NCBI GenBank assembly: GCA_030653175.1
Contig: JAURZV010000052.1
Coordinates: 1 to 64,000 of the forward strand
Source of the DNA: Methylobacter sp.
GTDB taxonomy: Bacteria > Pseudomonadota > Gammaproteobacteria > Methylococcales > Methylomonadaceae
Length of the DNA: 64,000 nucleotides
Direction: 5' to 3'
Every line of letters begins with the position of its first letter. Position 1 is the first letter of the stretch. The notes beneath the pieces are model-generated. The model was given only the letters and a program-made list of their open reading frames with translations, searched no databases and was not told the origin of the DNA. The position numbers were made by a program, and so were the translations under genes. Of the stretch, positions 29,537 to 40,680 are shown piece after piece.

Positions 29537-30454
29537 ATGAGCATCATTGAAAGAGCTTTAAATAAAGCCAAAGATGAAAGGCAAAAATCAGGTAATTCGA
29601 CTGATTCTCCCAATGAAATTGAAAATAATTTAAGCAATCAGGATAGTTGTTCGTTAAGTACCTCGGCGTCTACGACTGAATTAATGGGTGCTTCCGGAAA
29701 AGAAGAGCGGTCGAATGGCGCGAAAGAAATTGAATATATTGATTGGGAAGCATTGGCTGAACTAGGATTTGTAACGCCTGCCAGTAATACAAATACGCAA
29801 GCAGTAGAGGAATACAGAAATATCAAAAGACCATTGATTAATAATGCCTTCGGGATTGGGAGTGTTGGCATTAATCGATCTAATCTTATTTTGATAACTA
29901 GCAGTATTCCTGGAGAAGGGAAAACATTTACTGCCATTAATCTTGCTTTAAGTATTGCAAATGAGCGAGATAAAAAAGTTTTATTGATTGATGCCGATGT
30001 CGCGCGCCCATCTGTTTCAAAGACGTTGGGAATTAAGTCATCGCCCGGATTGATAGAGTATCTGGAAGGCCAGAATGTTGAGTTTTCAGATATAGTGTTA
30101 AAGACAAATATGCCAGGGCTTAGTGTAATTCCTGCAGGTAAGCAACACAAACATTCTACTGAGCTATTAACTAGCAATAGAATGATTCTATTGGCACAAG
30201 AGTTAAGCAATAGATACCCTGATAGAATGGTTATATTTGATTCTCCTCCATTGCTAGCGGCCACTCAAGGTGAGGTTCTGGCGGGTTTGGTTGGACAGGT
30301 AATATTGGTTGTAGAGGCTGAAAAAACACCACAAAGTATGATAATGGCCTCAGTTAATAAATTGGTGTTTTGCGATGTCGTTTTAGTATTGCTTAATAAA
30401 ACGCAAAAGAATGTAGACGCAAACCATTATGGATATGGATTGTATGGGTATTGA
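29537..30454 (+). CDS. XrtA-associated tyrosine autokinase (BY-kinase-like)
   Basis: LILITSSIPGEGKTFTAINLALSIANERDKKVLLIDADVARPSVSKTLG; C-terminal Tyr cluster HYGYGLYGY. Confidence 0.88.
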   Translation: MSIIERALNKAKDERQKSGNSTDSPNEIENNLSNQDSCSLSTSASTTELMGASGKEERSNGAKEIEYIDWEALAELGFVTPASNTNTQAVEEYRNIKRPLINNAFGIGSVGINRSNLILITSSIPGEGKTFTAINLALSIANERDKKVLLIDADVARPSVSKTLGIKSSPGLIEYLEGQNVEFSDIVLKTNMPGLSVIPAGKQHKHSTELLTSNRMILLAQELSNRYPDRMVIFDSPPLLAATQGEVLAGLVGQVILVVEAEKTPQSMIMASVNKLVFCDVVLVLLNKTQKNVDANHYGYGLYGY

Positions 30455-32060
30455 TGTTGTTTTTGTAAAAAGGCGAGTATTTAATGCATTCTCCTTGTCT
30501 ATCAGGTATATAGGTATTGTTTATCTGCTTAGTTATCACGAACAGGTATATGCATTTAATGTAACAATGAGACCCTCTGTTTCTACGCAAGAAATTTATT
30601 CTGATAATATTAATCTGTTGCAGTCAGGAAATGAAAAGAGTGCGTTTGTTACTGAAGTGAGTCCTGGCATTTCAATCATAGGTCGATCTGCACGATCGAC
30701 TCTGAATCTAAATTACAGAATGCAGAATTTATATAATGCTGGTGGAAATAATGGTATCAAGATAGCGAATCAATTGCAGTATAATTCTCATAATACCTTT
30801 ATTCCAAATAGATTATTTTTAGATTCACATAGCTCGATTAGCCAGCAAAATATCAATAGTAGCCAAGTCGCTAATGACAATATCTCAGGGTCTGGTAATA
30901 GCACTAATGTGTCTACTTTTGGCGTGTCACCGTATTGGACTCCTCGTTTCGGCAATTATGCTAATGGCAGCCTTAGGCTTAATTTCGATACAGTAACAAC
31001 TGATTCATCTTCAAACAATAATTCTAATTCATCATTGAATGCAATTTCAGACACCGTAAATCTTGCGGAAATAATTCAACTAAACAGTGGCTCTGAATTT
31101 CAGCGTATTAAATGGAATCTATCTCACAATAATACTGAAAATTACAGACTGGGGAGCGATGATGTCAAATTTCAAAATACAGATGCGATAGTGAGAACTT
31201 ATTTAAATCAATATTTCAATGTCTTTGCACGGGGAGGCTATAGTAAAAACAGTTTCCAGTCTACGACCACTACTAACAAAAATGGCTTGTTTTATACTTT
31301 TGGCGGGCAATGGAAACCCAGTCAATATTATAGTATTGAGGCAGGAGCCGGTAACAATAGCTATGTAACTGTCGCTATTTCACCTATGCAGCGGCTAAAC
31401 TGGATTACAACTTTTAGAAACAATTCTATCGGTTTAAATTCAGGAAAAACGTGGCAAACAGCATTAAAATACCGAACAAGACAATCAACTTGGGCATTGA
31501 CCCATGATAATGACACTATCACAGTACAGGAAATTTTATTGCAACAACAGGTTTTTACCGTTCAGGATTCGTTCGGTAATGACATAATAGACCCAGTTAC
31601 GAATCAATCTGTGCAAAGAGCAATAAATCTTCCAACATTAACCAATGAAGTGATCGTTAGAAAAAAATGGGATTTTTCGGTTTCGTTTAATACAGGCAAA
31701 AGTATTATAGGTGCGAATGCTTATAATGAAGATAGGGTGTTTCAGACCAGCGGAAATAACCAGATAGTCAGAGGAGTAAGTGCGACATGGAATTGGCAGT
31801 TTGCAAGCAAAACGAGTGCTTATATACGCCCTTTGTGGCAGCAAACCGATAGAGGTATGGATATAAAAGATGATAGGTATGACATCTTAATCGGGGTAAA
31901 TAGATCAATCACCAGTCACATTAATGGCAAACTGGAATTTCGTCATGTGAATCAATCATCAGACAACAATGCAAATATAAATGCCTTTCAACCGTTAAAT
32001 TTAAATGCAAATAACTATCAAGAAAACCGAGCAACAGCCAGTTTATTTATGAGATATTAA
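30429..32060 (+). CDS. PEP-CTERM-system-associated outer membrane beta-barrel protein
   Basis: VTMRPSVSTQEIYSDNINL and repeated beta-strand composition; position between autokinase and ATPase. Confidence 0.75.
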   Translation: MDMDCMGIDVVFVKRRVFNAFSLSIRYIGIVYLLSYHEQVYAFNVTMRPSVSTQEIYSDNINLLQSGNEKSAFVTEVSPGISIIGRSARSTLNLNYRMQNLYNAGGNNGIKIANQLQYNSHNTFIPNRLFLDSHSSISQQNINSSQVANDNISGSGNSTNVSTFGVSPYWTPRFGNYANGSLRLNFDTVTTDSSSNNNSNSSLNAISDTVNLAEIIQLNSGSEFQRIKWNLSHNNTENYRLGSDDVKFQNTDAIVRTYLNQYFNVFARGGYSKNSFQSTTTTNKNGLFYTFGGQWKPSQYYSIEAGAGNNSYVTVAISPMQRLNWITTFRNNSIGLNSGKTWQTALKYRTRQSTWALTHDNDTITVQEILLQQQVFTVQDSFGNDIIDPVTNQSVQRAINLPTLTNEVIVRKKWDFSVSFNTGKSIIGANAYNEDRVFQTSGNNQIVRGVSATWNWQFASKTSAYIRPLWQQTDRGMDIKDDRYDILIGVNRSITSHINGKLEFRHVNQSSDNNANINAFQPLNLNANNYQENRATASLFMRY

Positions 32061-32062
32061 CT

Positions 32063-33088
32063 ATGTATGATGGTTTCTATAATCTGAATAAAAAACCCTT
32101 TCAACTAAATGCCGATACTGATTTCTTTTTTAATAGCGAGGTACACAGAAGAGCATTAGCCTATATGCATTACGGGTTGAAGCAGGGCGAGGGGTTTGTT
32201 ATCGTCATAGGTAAACCAGGTACCGGCAAAACAATGCTTGTTAAAGAACTGGTTAAAAGTTTAAATGATGACAACATTACTATCGGTATTATGGTTTCCT
32301 CGCAAGTGGGGGCTGACGATCTGTTAAAAATTATATCGGCAACTTTTGGGCTTCCATACGATGGTGAGGATAAATCGACATTATTAACTAGAATCCAACG
32401 CTTTTTTATACAGCAGGCCAGGGACGGTAAAAGGATACTGATGATTGTCGATGAGGCCCAAAATCTTCCAAAAGATTCATTGGAAGAGCTGCGAATGTTG
32501 ACTAATTTTGAATTAGCCGGCAAATCTTTGTTTCAGATATTTCTAATAGGCCAGCCTGAATTGAGTGAAACGCTGTTTTTGCCGGAAATGGAACAACTAA
32601 GGCAGCGCATAGTAGCAACCTATCAACTAAAACCATTAAATGAAGAAGAAACTAAAAGTTATATCTTATTTCGTTTAGAAAAAGCTGGTTGGGCACAGAC
32701 ACCGCAATTTGATGGGGACGTTTTTACTGGTATCAGTAATTATACGCAAGGTATCCCAAGAAGGATAAATACATTATGTGACAGGGTCTTACTATTTGGT
32801 TATCTTGAAGAATTGGCGGTTATTGATTTAAGCGCGATTACTAAAGTGATTGCTGAAATTGAAGAAGAAACATCAATTGTGATTGATGAGTCTCATGATG
32901 TCTTATCAAGTTCGGCCGCTTTAACAATTGATACTAATGGGTCATTAGAGCAACGCATTGTTGCACTGGAAAAGATTGTTTTAAATTTGCAAAATACTTT
33001 GAATAAAGAGCGATCGTTATTACGTAAAGCAATCTTAATCCAGCTGGATATGGATGCTATTTATGACGAAGATTCAGGTCAAGGATAG
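32063..33088 (+). CDS. XrtA-associated ExeA-like AAA ATPase
   Basis: MYDGFYNLNKKPFQLNADTDFFFNSEVHRRALAYMHYGLKQGEGFVIVIGKPGTGKTMLVK; ILMIVDEAQNL. Confidence 0.92.
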   Translation: MYDGFYNLNKKPFQLNADTDFFFNSEVHRRALAYMHYGLKQGEGFVIVIGKPGTGKTMLVKELVKSLNDDNITIGIMVSSQVGADDLLKIISATFGLPYDGEDKSTLLTRIQRFFIQQARDGKRILMIVDEAQNLPKDSLEELRMLTNFELAGKSLFQIFLIGQPELSETLFLPEMEQLRQRIVATYQLKPLNEEETKSYILFRLEKAGWAQTPQFDGDVFTGISNYTQGIPRRINTLCDRVLLFGYLEELAVIDLSAITKVIAEIEEETSIVIDESHDVLSSSAALTIDTNGSLEQRIVALEKIVLNLQNTLNKERSLLRKAILIQLDMDAIYDEDSGQG

Positions 33089-33098
33089 GGAAAATACC

Positions 33099-34217
33099 AT
33101 GAAAAAAAAAACAATTGTTTGTGTGGTAGGCGCAAGGCCCAATTTTATGAAGATGGCGCCTATAATAAAAGAACTGAGGATATTAAAGGACTATGTAAAT
33201 CCTTATTTAGTTCATACTGGTCAGCATTACGATCAAGCAATGAAAGCCTCATTTTTCCAGCAGTTGGGTATCCCTGAGCCTGATATAGACTTAGGTGTTG
33301 GATCAGGTTCACATAGTGAGCAAACCGCCAATATTATGTTACGGTTTGAACCTGTGTTAGATAAAGTTAAGCCTTGCGCAGTGCTGGTTGTTGGCGACGT
33401 GAATTCAACAATTGCATGCAGTTTAGTTGCAGTTAAAAAACAAATTCCCATTCTTCATGTCGAGGCAGGCTTAAGAAGTCGGGACAGGGAAATGCCTGAG
33501 GAAATCAATCGTATTTTGACCGATCAGATTTCGGATAGGCTTTTTACAACAGAGAGAAGTGCAGAAAAAAATCTGATTGATGAAGGTATAGAAAGCGCTC
33601 GAATTCATTTTGTTGGTAATGTCATGATTGATTCATTACTGGCTAACCTGGAACAGGCTATTCCCTTCGCAGAAACGTTAAAAAGCTATCAGAAAATCAA
33701 TAGCATTCAGCAGGGGCATTATGCGCTGCTCACTATGCATAGGCCATCAAATGTGGATGATCCGCATATTTTAAAGGAACTGTTACAGAGCATCTTAGAG
33801 ATTAGCCAAAAGTTGCCTGTTATTTTTCCGATTCATCCCAGGACGCGTAATCGAATTGAGCAGGATGGCTTGTCAGATCTTGTTAATTCGGACAACATTA
33901 TCAGTTTGCCACCTGTTGGTTATTTACAGATGTTGGGGTTGATGAAGTCCGCAAAAATGGTCTTAACTGATTCCGGCGGTTTGCAGGAAGAAACCACATC
34001 ACTGGGCATTCCTTGCGTTACCCTGCGGGAAAATACGGAAAGACCCATAACTGTCGAACAAGGGACAAATACGATAGTGGGCACTGATCCGGAAAAAATT
34101 AAAGCCTGTGTAGATGATATATTGGCAACTGGCGGTAAATTAGGTCGAATTCCAGAGTATTGGGACGGTAAAGCGGCATTGCGAATTGTTGCAGACATTA
34201 AAAGACTCTATTTGTAA
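33099..34217 (+). CDS. wecB: UDP-N-acetylglucosamine 2-epimerase (non-hydrolysing)
   Basis: CVVGARPNFMKMAPIIKEL, HVEAGLRSRDREMPEEINR, DSGGLQEE. Start refined. Confidence 0.9.
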   Translation: MKKKTIVCVVGARPNFMKMAPIIKELRILKDYVNPYLVHTGQHYDQAMKASFFQQLGIPEPDIDLGVGSGSHSEQTANIMLRFEPVLDKVKPCAVLVVGDVNSTIACSLVAVKKQIPILHVEAGLRSRDREMPEEINRILTDQISDRLFTTERSAEKNLIDEGIESARIHFVGNVMIDSLLANLEQAIPFAETLKSYQKINSIQQGHYALLTMHRPSNVDDPHILKELLQSILEISQKLPVIFPIHPRTRNRIEQDGLSDLVNSDNIISLPPVGYLQMLGLMKSAKMVLTDSGGLQEETTSLGIPCVTLRENTERPITVEQGTNTIVGTDPEKIKACVDDILATGGKLGRIPEYWDGKAALRIVADIKRLYL

Positions 34218-34234
34218 TTCAGGTTATATAACTT

Positions 34235-35089
34235 ATGTCTCAATCAAAAATAACCCAAAAAAATGCCATGACTGTTGATGTGGAGGATTATTTTCAAGTG
34301 TCCGCTTTTGAACCCTATATTACAAAATCGCAATGGGACATTCTGCCGCATAGAGTCGAGAGAAATACTCAGCGGATACTGGATATTTTTGAAGCTAGCG
34401 ATATAAAAGCCACTTTTTTCACCTTGGGTTGGGTCGCTGAACGGTATCCTGACTTGGTCATGAGGATTATAAAAGACGGTCACGAATTAGCGTGTCATGG
34501 TTATGAGCATATTAGAGTAACCGAACAGACGCCGGCTCAATTTCGTGAAGATGTTTCCAGAACAAAAAAAATACTGGAAGCATTGAGTGGTAAGGAAGTT
34601 AAAGGGTACCGAGCTGCCAGCTATTCAATAGGTGCAAAAAACTTATGGGCGCTGGATATTTTGCAAGAAGAAGGCTTTAAATACAGTTCCAGTATTTATC
34701 CAGTGAAGCATGACTTATACGGCATGCCGGATGCCCCGAGATTTATTTATGAGCCGATAAATAATCAGGATTTTAAAGAAATTCCAATTACTACAGTGAA
34801 GTTCGGAAGTAAAAATCTACCTTGTGGTGGTGGCGGTTTTTTCAGGTTTTATCCTTATGCCTTTTCGAAATGGGCGTTTGATCGGGTGAACAATAAAGAA
34901 AATCAGGCTGGTATTTTTTATTTTCATCCTTGGGAAATCGATCCGGAACAGCCTCGGCAACCAGGCTTAAGTTTAAAAACGCGAACCAGACACTATCTAA
35001 ATCTGCATCGAATGGAAAATAGAATAAAGAGACTTTTGGCGGATTTTAATTGGGATACTATGGAAAACGTATTTCTGAGTAATTCGTGA
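34235..35089 (+). CDS. XrtA-associated polysaccharide deacetylase
   Basis: MTVDVEDYFQVSAFEP, KATFFTLGWVAERYPDLVMRIIKDGHELACHGYEH; C-terminal region FYFHPWEIDPEQPR. Confidence 0.9.
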   Translation: MSQSKITQKNAMTVDVEDYFQVSAFEPYITKSQWDILPHRVERNTQRILDIFEASDIKATFFTLGWVAERYPDLVMRIIKDGHELACHGYEHIRVTEQTPAQFREDVSRTKKILEALSGKEVKGYRAASYSIGAKNLWALDILQEEGFKYSSSIYPVKHDLYGMPDAPRFIYEPINNQDFKEIPITTVKFGSKNLPCGGGGFFRFYPYAFSKWAFDRVNNKENQAGIFYFHPWEIDPEQPRQPGLSLKTRTRHYLNLHRMENRIKRLLADFNWDTMENVFLSNS

Positions 35090-35161
35090 AATGCAAGCTA
35101 CGCAGCTAAACGTGCTTTGGTAATGGAAGCAAAAAACAAAACAAATAGGTAATTAAGAAGC

Positions 35162-36181
35162 ATGATTAAAACATTGGATAAATCAAATTATGCGCATTGG
35201 GACAGTTTTGTTCAAGCAACTCCAGATGCAACCTTTTTTCACCAATCGGGTTGGAAAGAGGTTATTGAAAGAGCGTTTGGTCATAAAACATATTTTCTTT
35301 ACGTTGAAAATAACGGGGAAATTATGGGGATTTTACCCTTAGTGCATATTAAAAGCTTACTATTTGGCAATACACTAGTTTCAACCGCATTTTGTGTTTA
35401 CGGCGGTATTGTGTCAAACGATGAGCTTACTATTTTAGAATTAGATAAAGAAGCGTGTCGGTTAGCCGAAGAGTTGGGTGTCGATTGCCTGGAAATGAGA
35501 AACAGAGTACAGAAAACGCCCGAACGACCTTATAAAGAACTGTATGTGACCTTTAGAAAAGAGTTGGATGCAGATGTAGAAAAAAACATGCTCGCTATTC
35601 CCAGAAAGCAACGCGCCATGGTGAGAAAAGGTATTGAAGCTGGTTTAACCAGCGCTATTGATGATGATGTCGATAGGTTGCATCAAGCTTATTCCGAAAG
35701 CGTTAGAAATCTTGGAACTCCAGTGTTCTCGAAAAAATATTTTCAGATTCTTAAAGACGTGTTTGCTGATCAATGCGAGGTGTTAACCGTTGAACTTAAC
35801 GGCCAATTGGTCGCCAGTGTGATGAGTTTTTATTATAAGGATGAAGTGCTGCCTTATTATGGCGGCGGAACTGGTTTGGCGCGCAATGTGAAAGGTAATG
35901 ATTTCATGTATTGGGAAGTGATGCGTCGTGCGGTAGAAAAAGGCGTAAAAATATTCGACTACGGACGCAGTAAAATAGGTACTGGCTCCTACAGTTTCAA
36001 AAAGAATTGGGGCTTTACGCCGGAACCGTTATTTTATGAGTTTCATTTGGTTAAAGCCGACTCACTTCCGGATATTAATCCGCTTAATCCTAAGTACAGG
36101 TTATTCATAGCCGCCTGGAAGGTTTTGCCATTATCTATAAGTCAGATGATCGGCCCTTGGTTATCGAAAGATTTGGGATAA
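35162..36181 (+). CDS. FemAB/GNAT-family XrtA-associated protein
   Basis: ATFFHQSGWKEVIERAFGHKTYFLYVE; FDYGRSKIGTGSYSFKKNWGFTPEPLFYEF. Confidence 0.85.
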   Translation: MIKTLDKSNYAHWDSFVQATPDATFFHQSGWKEVIERAFGHKTYFLYVENNGEIMGILPLVHIKSLLFGNTLVSTAFCVYGGIVSNDELTILELDKEACRLAEELGVDCLEMRNRVQKTPERPYKELYVTFRKELDADVEKNMLAIPRKQRAMVRKGIEAGLTSAIDDDVDRLHQAYSESVRNLGTPVFSKKYFQILKDVFADQCEVLTVELNGQLVASVMSFYYKDEVLPYYGGGTGLARNVKGNDFMYWEVMRRAVEKGVKIFDYGRSKIGTGSYSFKKNWGFTPEPLFYEFHLVKADSLPDINPLNPKYRLFIAAWKVLPLSISQMIGPWLSKDLG

Positions 36182-36238
36182 GTGTTTATTATGCCAAATG
36201 GGCCGGTCTGAACAGTCACAAATTACATTCAATTCGTT

Positions 36239-37444
36239 ATGAAAGATCTGCTTTTTCTAGCACATAGAATTCCTTACCCGCCCAATAAAGGCGATAAGAT
36301 ACGTTCTTATCATTTTTTAAAATATTTAGCATCCGAATATAACATTCATTTAGGCACTTTTATTGATGATCCTAAAGACTGGCAATATACCGATAAACTA
36401 GATGCGCTGTGCGTGGAGACTCATTATGTTGGGCTTAATCCGTTTCAAGCTAAAATAAAAAGTCTGCAAGGCTTGCTAACCGGCGAAGCGTTAAGTTTGC
36501 CGTATTACAAAAATCAGGCTATGCAGGATTGGGTTGATAATACGATAAAAAAACACTCGATTAAAAAAGTGTTGATATTTTCCTCGGTTATGGCTCAGTT
36601 TATCGCTCCCATGCTCCAGAATGGGAACAAGCACTGCATCGATATGATTGTCGATTTTGTGGATGTAGATTCGGATAAATGGCGGCAGTATGCGGCTAAA
36701 AAGCAGGGTATAGCGCGTTGGATTTATCAACGCGAATCTAAATGCCTGTTTGATTACGAGAAGAAAATAGCCGTGCAAGCTAAAGCCGGTTTATTTGTTT
36801 CCGAGCAAGAAGCGGCCTTGTTTAAAACGCTTGCACCCACATTAAGTGAAAAAATAGGCCATATTAACAACGGTGTCGATATCGACTATTTTTCGCCCGA
36901 GCAAACATTTTCTTCCCCTTATCGTAATGATGAGGAAGTCATGGTTTTCACCGGAGCCATGGATTATTGGGCCAATGTGGATGCGGTAATATGGTTTGCA
37001 ACAAATGTTTTTTCGCAAATAATAAAAAATTACCCGAATGCAAAGTTTTACATAGTCGGCTCCAAACCAACCAAAGAAGTCGAAGAACTGGCGAGGAATA
37101 ATAATATAGTTGTGACGGGGGCTGTCGATGATGTGAGGCCCTATGTCGCTTATGCGAAACTGGCCGTTGCGCCGTTAAGAATTGCCAGGGGCATTCAAAA
37201 TAAAGTTTTGGAAGCCATGGCTATGGGTAAGCATGTCGTGGCAACTTCAGCGGCAATGGAAGGCATTCCGTACGATGAAGGTCTTTCTGTGTCAGTCGGC
37301 GACGAAGCGGATGTTATGATCAAACAGCTTGACGAGTTGTTACAAAACAACCCCGGCGCTATTACTTCAAATGCCAATCGTGATTTTGTTAAAGCAAAAT
37401 TCAGTTGGGAACAAAATGTAAGTCAGCTTTCGGCCTTGTTATAA
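36239..37444 (+). CDS. Glycosyltransferase (TIGR03087-like, XrtA-associated)
   Basis: LFLAHRIPYPPNKGDKIRSYHFLKYLA; position in XrtA locus. Confidence 0.85.
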   Translation: MKDLLFLAHRIPYPPNKGDKIRSYHFLKYLASEYNIHLGTFIDDPKDWQYTDKLDALCVETHYVGLNPFQAKIKSLQGLLTGEALSLPYYKNQAMQDWVDNTIKKHSIKKVLIFSSVMAQFIAPMLQNGNKHCIDMIVDFVDVDSDKWRQYAAKKQGIARWIYQRESKCLFDYEKKIAVQAKAGLFVSEQEAALFKTLAPTLSEKIGHINNGVDIDYFSPEQTFSSPYRNDEEVMVFTGAMDYWANVDAVIWFATNVFSQIIKNYPNAKFYIVGSKPTKEVEELARNNNIVVTGAVDDVRPYVAYAKLAVAPLRIARGIQNKVLEAMAMGKHVVATSAAMEGIPYDEGLSVSVGDEADVMIKQLDELLQNNPGAITSNANRDFVKAKFSWEQNVSQLSALL

Positions 37445-37454
37445 GAGTGGCGGA

Positions 37455-38606
37455 ATGCACACTGATATAATACAGCCGCCGTTAATCGTTCATATTATTT
37501 ATCGCCTGGGTATAGGGGGTTTAGAGAATGGTCTGGTTAATCTTATCAATCAACTGCCCTGCGATGCATACCGACATGCAATCGTGTGTCTAAAAGACAG
37601 CACTGATTTTAAAGAGCGATTGATCCGAAACGATGTAGACATTTATCAGTTTAATAAAAAAGAAGGTCAGGATTGGGGATCATTTGTAAAGCTATATAAG
37701 CTGTTAAGACAAATCAAGCCGACCATCGTGCATACCCGTAATCTGGCGGCAATAGAATACCAAGTTCCTGCGTGGTTGGCAGGGGTAAAGCATCGAGTGC
37801 ATAGCGAGCATGGCTGGGATGTGTCTGACCCTGATGGAAGCAACATTAAATACCAATGGATACGGCGACTCATAAAGCCGCTAATCCAGCGATTCATTCC
37901 GTTGTCCAAACATCTGGAAAGTTATTTGACGGAGAAAATTCAGGTTTCACCGAAAAAAATAACTAGGATATGTAATGGGGTCGATACCCGTGTTTTTTAT
38001 CCGCCAACAGAAAAAAAAGCCCCGCTACCCGATTGCCCGTTTTCGTTTAGTCAAGATGAAGTCATCATTGGCACGGTAGGTCGCATGCATGGCGTTAAAG
38101 ATCAGTTGACCCTGGTCAAAGCGTTTATCCGCATTTGTGAGAACGATCCTGAACATAAACATAAACTTAAGCTACTTATAGCGGGTGATGGTCCATTAAA
38201 AGCGCTAGCCATAAATTTGTTGGAAGAAAGCCAGTTAACCGATCATGCTTGGCTGCCTGGTGAGCGTAGCGATGTGGCTGAAATTATGCGCCGGTTGGAT
38301 ATTTTTATACTCCCGTCACAGGCTGAAGGCATCTCAAATACTATTCTTGAAGCCATGGCAACCGGATTGACGGTTATCGCAACCGATGTCGGTGGAAATC
38401 CAGAGCTAGTGGTCGATGGAAAAACCGGTAGTCTGATTGCAGCCGCTGACGTTGTGTTGATGGCAGAAAAAATATTGGATTATGTCAATGATGCAAAAAA
38501 AAGACACCAGCATGGCCAAAATGCTCATCAGCGAGTATTGCAGGAATTTTCGCTAACTGCCATGGTTGGACGATATAAAGCAGTTTACGATTCACTTTCA
38601 AGTTAG
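37455..38606 (+). CDS. Glycosyltransferase (TIGR03088-like, XrtA-associated)
   Basis: IVHIIYRLGIGGLENGLVNLINQLP; GT4 C-terminal ILPSQAEGISNTILEAMATGLTVIATDVGGNPELV. Confidence 0.87.
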   Translation: MHTDIIQPPLIVHIIYRLGIGGLENGLVNLINQLPCDAYRHAIVCLKDSTDFKERLIRNDVDIYQFNKKEGQDWGSFVKLYKLLRQIKPTIVHTRNLAAIEYQVPAWLAGVKHRVHSEHGWDVSDPDGSNIKYQWIRRLIKPLIQRFIPLSKHLESYLTEKIQVSPKKITRICNGVDTRVFYPPTEKKAPLPDCPFSFSQDEVIIGTVGRMHGVKDQLTLVKAFIRICENDPEHKHKLKLLIAGDGPLKALAINLLEESQLTDHAWLPGERSDVAEIMRRLDIFILPSQAEGISNTILEAMATGLTVIATDVGGNPELVVDGKTGSLIAAADVVLMAEKILDYVNDAKKRHQHGQNAHQRVLQEFSLTAMVGRYKAVYDSLSS

Positions 38607-38616
38607 GAATAGAGCT

Positions 38617-40512
38617 ATGTGCGGAATTGTCGGTATTTTCGATATAAAAGAAAAACGAGAAATTAATCGTGATTTGCTGTCGCGCATGAACGAAACCCAG
38701 TTTCACCGCGGTCCCGATGAAGGCGGTCTGCATATCGAAGCAGGTTTAGGATTTGGTCATCGTCGATTATCGATTATTGATCTGACCAGTGGCCGGCAGC
38801 CGATGGTTAGTCGTGATAAAAATGCTGTTCTGACCTATAACGGGGAAGTATACAATTTCCCCGAACTTCGAAAAGAATTGGAAGCGCTGGGTTATACTTT
38901 CGATACTCACTGCGATACCGAAGTTATTTTATACGGGTGGCAAGCTTGGGGTGAATCCTGTGTAGATAAATTTCGCGGCATGTTTGCGTTTGCAATCTGG
39001 GATCGAGATCGGCAAACTTTATTTTTAGCTCGTGATCGACTTGGTGTTAAGCCGCTTTACTACGCGGAGCTGCCAAACGGGCAGTTTATTTTCGGTTCAG
39101 AATTAAAGTCCCTTAAAGAGCATCCGGAATTACCTAAAGAGCTGGATCCGACTGCCATTGAAGATTATTTTGGTTTTGGCTATATACCTGATCCAAAAAC
39201 TATCTATAAAAATGTTCATAAATTGGAGCCGGGTTATTGCTTAACCATAAAACGAGGCAGTAGAACCTATCAGCCTCGCCAATATTGGGATGTCGATTTT
39301 ACCGTCAGACCACCGCAAGATGAACAGACAACCGGCGCCGAACTGATCGAACGCTTACGCGAGGCCGTTAAAATCCGCATGGTGGCCGATGTACCATTAG
39401 GTGCATTTTTGTCGGGTGGCGTAGACTCTAGCGCTATAGTTGCGATGATGGCCGAATTGTCCAATGATCCTGTCAATACCTGCTCAATATCTTTTGGTGA
39501 TCCGGCCTTTAATGAATCGCAATTTGCAGCAAAAGTGGCGGAACGCTATCACACCTCGCATCGCTTAAGCCAGGTTGATCCAGATGATTTTAGCCTGATC
39601 GACCAATTGGCCGGTCTTTACGATGAACCTTACGCCGACAGCTCGGCATTGCCGACTTACAGGGTTTGCGAGCTGGCAAAAAAACAGGTAACAGTGGTTC
39701 TGTCAGGCGATGGGGGTGATGAAAACTTGGCTGGTTATCGGCGATATCGCTGGCATAGCTATGAAGAACAGATGCGTTCGTGGCTGCCCGCTAGTATCAG
39801 AAAGCCGGTATTTGATTTGTTGGGACGTGTTTATCCCAAAGCGGACTGGGCGCCGAAAATATTTCGGGCCAAATCAACTCTTGAATCCATTTCCCGTGAC
39901 TCGATGGAAGGTTATTTTCACAGCGTCTCAGTGCTTTCAAATGAATTACGTAACAGCCTGTTTAGCGATCAGTTAAAGCGTGATTTACAAGGCTATCAAG
40001 CGTTAGAGGTGTTCAGAAGGCATGTCGACAAGGCGCCGACAGATAACGCCTTGTCATTGGTGCAATATCTGGATATAAAAACCTATTTACCCGGCGATAT
40101 TCTGACTAAAGTAGACAGAGCCAGTATGGCTCATGCATTAGAAGTACGGGTGCCGTTGTTGGATCACAAACTGGTTGAATGGATGGCCGGACTGCAACCG
40201 GAACTGAAGCTTAAAGGCCGCGAGGGCAAATACATTTTCAAGAAATCCCTGGAGAATTATTTGCCGAATGACATTTTATACCGGCCCAAGATGGGTTTTG
40301 CCGTGCCGTTGAATGCCTGGTTTAAAGGTCCGTTAAAACACAAGGTGCGGGAAGCGCTGCTAGGTGAAACCATGATGCAATGCGGTTTGTTTGATCAGGA
40401 ATTCCTGCGGCAGATGGTCAGTCAGCATGAAAGCGGCTTGCGTGACTATAGTTCGCCGATATGGTCATTGTTTATGTTTGAAGCATTTCTAAAAAATAAC
40501 AATACACAGTAA
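38617..40512 (+). CDS. XrtA-associated asparagine synthase-like amidotransferase
   Basis: MCGIVGIFDI (nucleophile Cys), FLSGGVDSSAIVAMM. Start refined from 38566. Confidence 0.92.
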   Translation: MCGIVGIFDIKEKREINRDLLSRMNETQFHRGPDEGGLHIEAGLGFGHRRLSIIDLTSGRQPMVSRDKNAVLTYNGEVYNFPELRKELEALGYTFDTHCDTEVILYGWQAWGESCVDKFRGMFAFAIWDRDRQTLFLARDRLGVKPLYYAELPNGQFIFGSELKSLKEHPELPKELDPTAIEDYFGFGYIPDPKTIYKNVHKLEPGYCLTIKRGSRTYQPRQYWDVDFTVRPPQDEQTTGAELIERLREAVKIRMVADVPLGAFLSGGVDSSAIVAMMAELSNDPVNTCSISFGDPAFNESQFAAKVAERYHTSHRLSQVDPDDFSLIDQLAGLYDEPYADSSALPTYRVCELAKKQVTVVLSGDGGDENLAGYRRYRWHSYEEQMRSWLPASIRKPVFDLLGRVYPKADWAPKIFRAKSTLESISRDSMEGYFHSVSVLSNELRNSLFSDQLKRDLQGYQALEVFRRHVDKAPTDNALSLVQYLDIKTYLPGDILTKVDRASMAHALEVRVPLLDHKLVEWMAGLQPELKLKGREGKYIFKKSLENYLPNDILYRPKMGFAVPLNAWFKGPLKHKVREALLGETMMQCGLFDQEFLRQMVSQHESGLRDYSSPIWSLFMFEAFLKNNNTQ

Positions 40513-40680
40513 TACAAAAAAATCAGGTAGAACGATGTTTTTTCTGCACGCCGTAAATGGGAAAAATTGTGATCAAAACAGCGCTGCTCACCCTATCCGG
40601 GCAATTGAATAGCATATAATCAAAATTATGTACTAGTGGGGTATATTTCATAACACCTGTTAGGGTTTTTACTTTATGTT

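Noticed and set aside
29638-30264. 208-aa reverse ORF antisense to the autokinase, and many similar reverse ORFs in GT genes
   Set aside because: Overlap well-supported forward genes and have the low-complexity look of antisense reading frames.
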